Part shown: piece by piece, positions 59,320 through 64,000 of the stretch
How positions within the stretch are numbered: position 1 is the stretch's first letter
How the letters are laid out: each line of letters begins with the position of its first letter
Assembly (NCBI RefSeq): GCF_015751905.1
Contig: NZ_JADOUF010000001.1
Coordinates: 4,836,001 to 4,900,000 of the forward strand
Direction: 5' to 3'
DNA: 64,000 nt
DNA from: Longispora fulva
GTDB taxonomy: Bacteria > Actinomycetota > Actinomycetes > Mycobacteriales > Micromonosporaceae
Translations under genes and position numbers: made by a program
Notes under the pieces: generated by a model
Seen by the model: the letters and a program-made list of their open reading frames with translations, nothing else
The model's database searches: none
What the model was told of the DNA's origin: nothing

Positions 59320-59589
59320 ATGACGACTAAATCTGACCGCATCGAAATGCGAACCGATCCGGAAACTGGGGAACGAATCGCTCAGGCTGCTGAAGCTACC
59401 CAGCAGTCTGTATCGGCGTTTGTCCGTGAGGCGGCCACGTACGCCGCCGACAAGATCCTCGCGCGTTTCGAGCACGTCCTCATGCCCGCTGAACAGTTCG
59501 ACAGACTTTATGAATCGCTCGACACCCCGGACGACGCGCCCAAGATCGCCGAGGTTGCACGCCGCCCTAGGCGGTTCACCCGCAGATGA
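59320..59589 (+). CDS. DUF1778-type antitoxin
   Basis: 89 residues from the ATG at 59320 with GGTGGAG 1 nt upstream. The N-terminal ribbon-helix-helix is M-T-T-K-S-D-R-I-E-M-R ... Q-A-A-E-A-T-Q-Q-S-V-S-A-F-V-R-E-A-A. The C-terminal part (P-A-E-Q-F-D-R-L-Y-E-S-L-D) is the toxin-binding region, usual for TacA/AtaR-like antitoxins. It overlaps the toxin gene by 4 bp. Codon use is less GC-rich than in the neighbours, which suggests transfer. Confidence 0.88.
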   Translation: MTTKSDRIEMRTDPETGERIAQAAEATQQSVSAFVREAATYAADKILARFEHVLMPAEQFDRLYESLDTPDDAPKIAEVARRPRRFTRR

Positions 59590-60305
59590 CGAATTGGCAG
59601 TCAACCGTCCTGGGCCAAGAGCATGACCTCACCAAGTTCGATTGCGGCAATGCACTCCTCACCACCTGGCTGCACCGGGACGCTCTGCGCTCTCAAGCCG
59701 CAGGAGCGGCGCGAACCTTCGTGTGGACTGACGGCGATGACCCGGCGGTTGTTGCCTTCTACTCGCTAGCCCCGACCCGGATCATGCGCGACGAAGTCAC
59801 GGGCGGGTTGGCAGGCGGCTACTCCCAAATCCCCGGATACCTGATCGCCCGACTTGCGCTCGACAGGTCCCTTCACGGGCAAGGGCTGGGTAGCGAACTG
59901 CTCTTCGATGCGATCGGCAGCATCGTGCGCGCAGCCGAAACTGGCGGCGGGCGTCTGATCGTTGTCGACGCGATCGACGATGCGGCGTTCGAGTTCTACC
60001 GTCACCACAACTTCAAGGCGGTCGACGGAGGCGTGGCCAGGCGGCTGTACATGAAGATCGCCACAGCCCGCAAGGAAATGCGGATCTCCAGCCTCGACAT
60101 GGTCCGAGATCCTGAGACTGGGCTGGTCGCAACCACCATCCGCAGGCCAGATGGTTCCGTGTCGCCGCTCGTCATCGACCCTCAGGAAGCCAAAGCCCTC
60201 GGCGAGGCCTTCCTGAACCGCGCGGCTCAGGCCGTTCCAGGCGCCCGCGTCAGTTTTGACGACATCATCCTTGAGGTATTGGGGCGAGACCCGCGGCACG
60301 ACTAG
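59586..60305 (+). CDS. GNAT toxin (TacT/AtaT-like) with a C-terminal extension
   Basis: 239 residues. The GNAT part (~1-160) has the toxin hallmarks: F-D-C-G-N-A-L-L-T-T-W-L, L-A-R/I-A-R-L-A-L-D-R-S-L-H-G-Q-G-L-G-S-E-L-L and F-Y-R-H-H-N-F. Such toxins acetylate the amino acid on charged tRNA. The typical protein ends near residue 165-175. Here ~75 further residues begin R-I-S-S-L-D-M-V-R-D-P-E-T-G and contain a second predicted domain. It may be a fused module. Lower-GC codon use, as in the antitoxin. Confidence 0.88.
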   Translation: MTNWQSTVLGQEHDLTKFDCGNALLTTWLHRDALRSQAAGAARTFVWTDGDDPAVVAFYSLAPTRIMRDEVTGGLAGGYSQIPGYLIARLALDRSLHGQGLGSELLFDAIGSIVRAAETGGGRLIVVDAIDDAAFEFYRHHNFKAVDGGVARRLYMKIATARKEMRISSLDMVRDPETGLVATTIRRPDGSVSPLVIDPQEAKALGEAFLNRAAQAVPGARVSFDDIILEVLGRDPRHD

Positions 60306-60403
60306 AAGGGCCGGGCCCGCCGGATTGTGCCCGGCGCCCGGCACCACGGCGCAAGGTGCCGCTGCCGACGATCCACGTCCTCGCCCCGCAGATCAACGAA
60401 CCA

Positions 60404-60427
60404 GGCGGGGGCCGTCCGGCCCCCGCC
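60404..60427 (-). terminator. Terminator of the 236-residue gene
   Basis: Perfect 10 bp stem (60404-60413 and 60418-60427) with a GTCC loop, 7 bp beyond the stop on the minus strand. Confidence 0.75.
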
Positions 60428-60433
60428 CGGCCT

Positions 60434-61144
60434 TCACCTACCGGACTTGTCCACTACTTCCCACGGCCCGCGCGCCAGGCGTTCCAGCACGATCCGGCGG
60501 TCCTCCGGGTCGGCCAGTTCGGCCGCCAGCTTGTCCGCCTCGGCCCGCAGCCGGCCAGCGTCCAGGTCACCTGCCCGGGCGGCGACCCTGGCCAGGCCCT
60601 CGGCGGCGAACGCCCGGTCCCAGTCCGCGAAGGCCGCCGGGTGGGCGTCGATCAGTTCGGCGTAGCGCGACGCGTGCCGGGCGGCCACGTCGAGGAGGCC
60701 GATCGCGACGGCGACGCTGGCGATCATGTACTCGCCCCGGCCCTGGTTGGCGACCGTGCCGACCTGCATCCAGTGGTAGGTGGAGGCGTAGGCGGCGTAG
60801 AGGGCCTGTTCGCGGTCGCCGATCGGGCTGTGCTCGGACAGTCCGCCGTCGAGCACGTCCCAGGTGCCGTTGTTCAGTTCGACGCCGAACCAGCGGTGCA
60901 GGTCCTTGCCGCCGCTCTGCTGGGCGACCACGGCGGCGGCGAGTTCACGCCAGCCGGGCTGGCCGTACTCGCGGGCGACCGTCAGTTGGGCGTCGCGCAG
61001 GGACAGGTCCACGCCGGCGTCGGGGAGCACGGCGCGGACCCGGGCGAGGGCCGCCGGGTTGCCGTTGGCCGCCGCCCTGCGCAGCTCCTTCGCCTGGGCG
61101 CGGAGCTGTCCGAGGTCGGCGTTGTCGGGGATGGTCCTGGTCAT
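60434..61144 (-). CDS. Helical protein with an N-terminal ankyrin-associated module
   Basis: 236 residues, ATG with GGAGG 6 nt upstream. The first ~75 residues (L-G-Q-L-R-A-Q-A-K-E-L-R-R-A-A-A-N-G-N-P-A-A-L and D-A-Q-L-T-V-A-R-E-Y-G-Q-P-G-W) match a module found at the N-terminus of many ankyrin-repeat proteins. The rest is helical, with a TPR-like look and no enzyme motif. It is divergent from the EspR-like regulator, with a 230 bp gap. Confidence 0.75.
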   Translation of the reverse strand: MTRTIPDNADLGQLRAQAKELRRAAANGNPAALARVRAVLPDAGVDLSLRDAQLTVAREYGQPGWRELAAAVVAQQSGGKDLHRWFGVELNNGTWDVLDGGLSEHSPIGDREQALYAAYASTYHWMQVGTVANQGRGEYMIASVAVAIGLLDVAARHASRYAELIDAHPAAFADWDRAFAAEGLARVAARAGDLDAGRLRAEADKLAAELADPEDRRIVLERLARGPWEVVDKSGR

Positions 61145-61282
61145 GGTGTCCTCCGGTCGTCACCCGGGCCCGCTGCCACCGGGCGCGACGGGACGGCGCG
61201 CATGGCTACGCAGAGTGTTGGGGGAATCCAGGGGCACTCGGTGCTTGCCGCGGGCGGGTGGCGTCCTGGTACGCGCTGGGAT

Positions 61283-61299
61283 CACCATAACTCATGGTG
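61283..61299. promoter_or_regulatory. Perfect inverted repeat upstream of the EspR-like gene
   Basis: CACCAT-AACTC-ATGGTG at 61283-61299, 76 bp before the GTG at 61375. It could be an operator for the neighbouring HTH protein. TAGCAT near 61337 may be the -10. Confidence 0.35.
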
Positions 61300-61374
61300 C
61301 CTGAACAGGGGAGATGACCGGGCATGGGAAGTCCACTAGCATGAATCCCCACGACGGGCAGGGGAGGTTGGGCG

Positions 61375-61794
61375 GTGACAGATTCGTCGACGCTGGCTGA
61401 GAAGATCGATCGTCTCTTTGACATCGTCCGGAGGCCGAATCGCGAGCAGTACAGCCACGAGGAGGTCGCTCGGGCGTGCCGGGAGGCGACCGGGGAGACG
61501 TTCTCCGCGACGTACCTGTGGCAGCTGCGCACCGGCCGGAGGGACAATCCGACGAAGCGGCACCTCGAGGCGTTGGCGCAGTTCTTCCAGGTCCCCCCGG
61601 CGTACTTCTTCGACGACCAGCAGGGCGCCCGGATCGCCGAGGAGCTGGCCCTGCTGGGCGCGCTCCGCGACGCTGCGGTGCGTGAGGTCGCGTTACGCGC
61701 CGTCACCCTGTCCCCCGAAGGGCTCGGCACGATCAGCGACATGATCGAGGCCATCGGGCGACGCGAGGCCAGCCGGCACTCCGGTGCCGCGTAA
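61375..61794 (+). CDS. EspR-like helix-turn-helix regulator
   Basis: 139 residues. The whole length resembles the mycobacterial nucleoid protein EspR: L-A-E-K-I-D-R-L-F-D at the start, S-A-T-Y-L-W-Q-L-R-T-G-R-R-D-N-P as recognition helix, L-A-Q-F-F-Q-V-P-P-A-Y-F-F-D and a C-terminal dimerisation helix. EspR binds DNA as a dimer of dimers and controls ESX-1 genes. The GTG start has GGGAGG upstream. The ImmA/IrrE gene overlaps by 11 bp. Confidence 0.85.
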   Translation: MTDSSTLAEKIDRLFDIVRRPNREQYSHEEVARACREATGETFSATYLWQLRTGRRDNPTKRHLEALAQFFQVPPAYFFDDQQGARIAEELALLGALRDAAVREVALRAVTLSPEGLGTISDMIEAIGRREASRHSGAA

Positions 61795-62308
61795 CCGCGC
61801 CCTGTGGCGCAGCTGCCGGGACACGGTCTCCCACCTGGCGATCCCCGACCCGTTCGACGTCGGGGAGTTCATCACGGCACTCGCCGGGCAGCGCGGCCGG
61901 CCGATCGAGCTGGTGCCGGTGAGCGCGCCCACGGGCTCGGCCTGCGGGCTGCTGGTGAGCACCGACCACGCCGACTACATCTGTTTCCCCGAGGACACCA
62001 CTCCCCTGCACCGGGAGCACATCCTGCTGCACGAGGTGGGGCACCTGGTGCGCGGCCATGTCGGGACCACGGTCCTCGACGGGGCCGCGGCCGGCGCGCT
62101 GATGCCCAACCTATCGGCTGAGCTGGTCCGGCGGGTGCTCGGCCGTGGCGGGTACACGGAGACCCAGGAGCAGGAGGCCGAGCTGATCGCGTCGCTGATC
62201 GCCCGGCGGGCCACCCGGCGCAGGACCGACGGCCCGCCGTTGGACCTGAACCTCGCCGACGGGTTCGAACGGCTGCGCTCGGTGTTCGACGGCCGGGACC
62301 ACCGATGA
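61784..62308 (+). CDS. ImmA/IrrE family metallopeptidase
   Basis: 174 residues. The zinc motif is H-E-V-G-H at 83-87 (I-L-L-H-E-V-G-H-L-V-R-G-H), with a likely third ligand Glu in the helix E-T-Q-E-Q-E-A-E-L-I-A (~125-135). ImmA/IrrE peptidases cleave cognate XRE repressors; its partner here should be the overlapping EspR-like protein. The GTG at 61784 overlaps the regulator gene, and its stop overlaps the next gene (ATGA). Confidence 0.85.
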   Translation: MPRNRALWRSCRDTVSHLAIPDPFDVGEFITALAGQRGRPIELVPVSAPTGSACGLLVSTDHADYICFPEDTTPLHREHILLHEVGHLVRGHVGTTVLDGAAAGALMPNLSAELVRRVLGRGGYTETQEQEAELIASLIARRATRRRTDGPPLDLNLADGFERLRSVFDGRDHR

Positions 62309-63465
62309 TCACGGCCGTGCCGTACGTGGCGTTCGTGGTCGCGTTGCTGGCCTCCGGGTACAAGTTGATCCGGGGTGGCGGGGCGGCCGGGCTGCGGTAC
62401 CTGTGCGGGGCGATCGTCTGCTTCGGGGCCGCGGCGGCCGTGCTGGCCCCGGGCACCGTGGTGCTGGCGATCCGCTACGAGGTCTTCCCGCACACGAGCC
62501 TGCTCGTCGGCAACGGGCTGATCATGGGCGGGAGCCTGTGCCTGGCACTGCTGTCGCGCACCGTGCACAGCTCCGGCCGGCCCGTGGTGCCGCTGACGGC
62601 GTTCGTGATCTGCTACGTCACCATGCTCGTGCTGGTGTTCTCGGAGACTACCGAGTCCACGACCCATTTCAACGACACGTACGGCGACCGGCCGGCGATC
62701 GCGCTGGCGACCCTGATCTGCCTGAGCTACATCGGCTGGGGCATGTGCACGTTCTTCCGGCTCCTCGGGCACTACGTCCGGCACGCCGACGAGCCGGTGC
62801 TGCGGTTCGGCCTGCGGGTCGTGGCCACAGGTACCGTTTTCGGCCTGTCCTGGGTGGCCTGGACGTCCGTGCGGGCCGTGGGCCGGGTCGTGCACTTCCA
62901 CCCGCACCTCGACCACCCGCCGCCGGTGTCGACGCTGCTGGGTGCGGTGGCCGTGCTGCTGTGGGCGCTGGGCGCGACCCTGAGCGCGTGGGGCACCCAC
63001 CTGGTCCGGCCGTACCGCTGGCTGCGGGCGATGCACGGCTACCTGGCACTGGCACCACTGTGGTCGGAGCTGCACGAGGCGTTCCCGGAGATCGCGTTGG
63101 AACGGTCCACGTCCCGGCTGCCCTGGGACGCCGGCTTCGCGCTGTACCGCAGGGTGATCGAGATCCGCGACGCGCACCTGGCCCTGCGCGGCTACTTCCA
63201 TCCCGAGGTGTCCGCCTGGGTCAGGGGCCAGGACCCGACCGTCGCAGAGGCCGCCCGGGTCACCGCGGCGCTCGTCGCGCACGGGGCCGGGCACCGCTAT
63301 CTGACCTCCCCCGCGCCGCCGCACGATGTCGGGCCCACCGTCGAGTCCGAGGCCGCGTGGCTGATCGGCGTGACCCGGGCGTTCACCGGTTCCCGGACCG
63401 TCGCCGAGATCCGCCGACGGGTTCAGGCGGAACTGGGTGTGCCGACCGCATCGGTCACCCGATAG
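62305..63465 (+). CDS. MAB_1171c family membrane protein
   Basis: 386 residues. Seven hydrophobic segments in the first ~245 residues are followed by a soluble helical region with L-W-S-E-L-H-E-A-F-P-E-I, Y-R-R-V-I-E-I-R-D and the late E-A-A-W-L. This matches the family listed as MAB_1171c putative transporter, whose role is not established. It is coupled (4 bp overlap) to the ImmA/IrrE gene. A role as sensor or target in a proteolytic signalling pathway is conceivable. Confidence 0.82.
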   Translation: MITAVPYVAFVVALLASGYKLIRGGGAAGLRYLCGAIVCFGAAAAVLAPGTVVLAIRYEVFPHTSLLVGNGLIMGGSLCLALLSRTVHSSGRPVVPLTAFVICYVTMLVLVFSETTESTTHFNDTYGDRPAIALATLICLSYIGWGMCTFFRLLGHYVRHADEPVLRFGLRVVATGTVFGLSWVAWTSVRAVGRVVHFHPHLDHPPPVSTLLGAVAVLLWALGATLSAWGTHLVRPYRWLRAMHGYLALAPLWSELHEAFPEIALERSTSRLPWDAGFALYRRVIEIRDAHLALRGYFHPEVSAWVRGQDPTVAEAARVTAALVAHGAGHRYLTSPAPPHDVGPTVESEAAWLIGVTRAFTGSRTVAEIRRRVQAELGVPTASVTR

Positions 63466-63505
63466 TGTTTCGGCGGCGCGCCCGCCCTCTTTCTAGGAGA
63501 AGTCC

Positions 63506-63847
63506 GTGGCTCTCGAGTTCGTCCAGGTGTCGACCACGGTCGCGTCCCAGCAGGCCGCCGCCGAGCTGGCCCGCAGCGCCGTCGAGGCCCGGCTCGCGGC
63601 GTGCGCCCAGATCGCCGGCCCCATCACGAGCATCTACTGGTGGCTCGACAGCGTGGAGTCCGCGCCGGAGTACGTGATCTGGTTCAAGACCACTGTCGAG
63701 CGTTACCAGGACCTGGAGGACCACATCCGCTCCGGGCACACCTACGACGTGCCGGAGGTGGTGTGCGTGCCCATCGTCGCTGGCAACCCCGATTACCTGT
63801 CCTGGGTCCGCGACGAGTCCACGGCCGTCGAAACCCCACAGGACTGA
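63506..63847 (+). CDS. cutA: CutA-type divalent-ion tolerance protein
   Basis: 113 residues from a GTG with AGGAGAAG upstream. CutA trimer motifs: V-E-A-R-L-A-A-C-A-Q-I (with the conserved Cys), I-Y-W-W and H-x-Y-D-V-P-E-V-V-C-V-P-I. It is a small signal-protein-like fold linked to copper tolerance in E. coli, though its biochemical role is debated. It ends 1 bp before a convergent gene. Confidence 0.93.
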   Translation: MALEFVQVSTTVASQQAAAELARSAVEARLAACAQIAGPITSIYWWLDSVESAPEYVIWFKTTVERYQDLEDHIRSGHTYDVPEVVCVPIVAGNPDYLSWVRDESTAVETPQD

Positions 63848-63848
63848 T

Positions 63849-64000
63849 TCACCGGTTACGGAGGAGCCCGACCCGGGTTCCGACGGCCGTCCTCAGCACC
63901 CGCCACAGCAGGACACCTGCCAGGGCCGCCATCAGCAGCGCCCCCGGGAGTTTGGTGACCCTGGCCAGGTTGAAGCCGTCGGGCAGGATGAGGAACGCCA
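63849..64000 (-). CDS. C-terminal end of an unidentified, probably membrane protein
   Basis: Only the last ~50 codons are in the window, ending at TGA 63849-63851. The visible part has one hydrophobic segment (A-L-L-M-A-A-L-A-G-V-L-L-W) and a basic tail (R-T-A-V-G-T-R-V-G-L-L-R-N-R). No family can be named from this piece. Confidence 0.55.
   Translation of the reverse strand, partial: AFLILPDGFNLARVTKLPGALLMAALAGVLLWRVLRTAVGTRVGLLRNR

Noticed and set aside
58385-63885. Near-identical ~30 bp at about 58385 and 63855 (core TACGGAGGAGCCCGACCCGG)
   Set aside because: A 20-base match is not rare enough at this GC content to claim a mobile or regulatory repeat; no flanking duplication or ends are seen.
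1-64000. CRISPR array, insertion sequence, integrase, prophage or biosynthetic megacluster
   Set aside because: No regular spacer repeats, transposase or integrase motifs, or polyketide/peptide synthetase domains were seen in any frame.

Overview
The window is a continuous stretch of chromosome from a very high-GC actinobacterium. I infer Micromonosporaceae or a close relative, not a named species. Support comes from the strong third-codon G/C bias, many GTG starts, and actinobacteria-specific families (mycosin, DivIVA-repeat proteins, an Rv2175c/PknL pair, SCO5389, SAV_6107 HEPN, DUF4191, an EspR-like regulator). Gene order also fits: rpsB-tsf-pyrH-frr-cdsA-rlmN, and a block colinear with Mycobacterium tuberculosis Rv2207-Rv2220 (cobT/cobS, gcvT, pepB, E2, Rv2216, lipB, lipA, Rv2219, RDD, glnA1). 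I found no rRNA, tRNA, CRISPR array, insertion sequence or prophage.

Layout. 1-3394 (minus): part of a type VII secretion accessory operon, with two small DivIVA-motif proteins, a mycosin protease and two helical/WXG proteins. 3403-5933: a frameshifted comB-like gene, a metallo-beta-lactamase/Rieske fusion and a small membrane protein. 5985-12370 (minus): DivIVA-repeat protein, rlmN, cdsA, frr, pyrH, then tsf and rpsB. 12567-23402: mixed housekeeping and unknown genes, including an aminotransferase, a HEPN gene behind a perfect LexA box, a tandem esterase pair whose first member lacks the nucleophile, metF and a polyprenyl synthase. 23523-28840: HTH, HdeD, RNase Sa-like enzyme, split lycopene cyclase, Rv2175c-like protein, PASTA kinase and a secreted M15-like protein. 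29006-29753: iron-box-controlled bfd and bacterioferritin. 29841-36196: ABC exporter, WG-repeat protein, aldo/keto reductase, M50 protease.

36293-41734: cobalamin assembly (CobU-CobT fusion, CobS), YjbR, gcvT, pepA. 42331-45531: lpd and a two-lipoyl E2. They fit functionally with lipB (50258) and lipA (53815), which make and attach the lipoyl cofactor that E2 and the glycine cleavage system need. 47567-50006: flavin oxidoreductase, SCO5389 and a CooC-like ATPase with a Zur-like operator. 52295-53738 (minus): an archaeal-type AspRS behind a complete translational T-box leader. 55615-58300: DUF4191, RDD and glnA with a well-spaced GlnR box. 59320-60305: a DUF1778/GNAT toxin-antitoxin pair. 61375-63465: an EspR-like regulator, an ImmA/IrrE metallopeptidase and a MAB_1171c membrane protein, apparently one operon. 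cutA and a truncated gene close the window.

The most interesting signals are regulatory: (1) the T-box ahead of aspS, with adjacent GAC and AAC triplets in its specifier loop; (2) the LexA box ahead of the HEPN gene; (3) about 18 genes with a TANNNT hexamer 6-7 nt before the start codon, indicating leaderless transcripts; (4) iron, nitrogen and possible zinc operators. No gene-free stretch exceeds 300 bp; the longest (15829-16125) holds only a hairpin.
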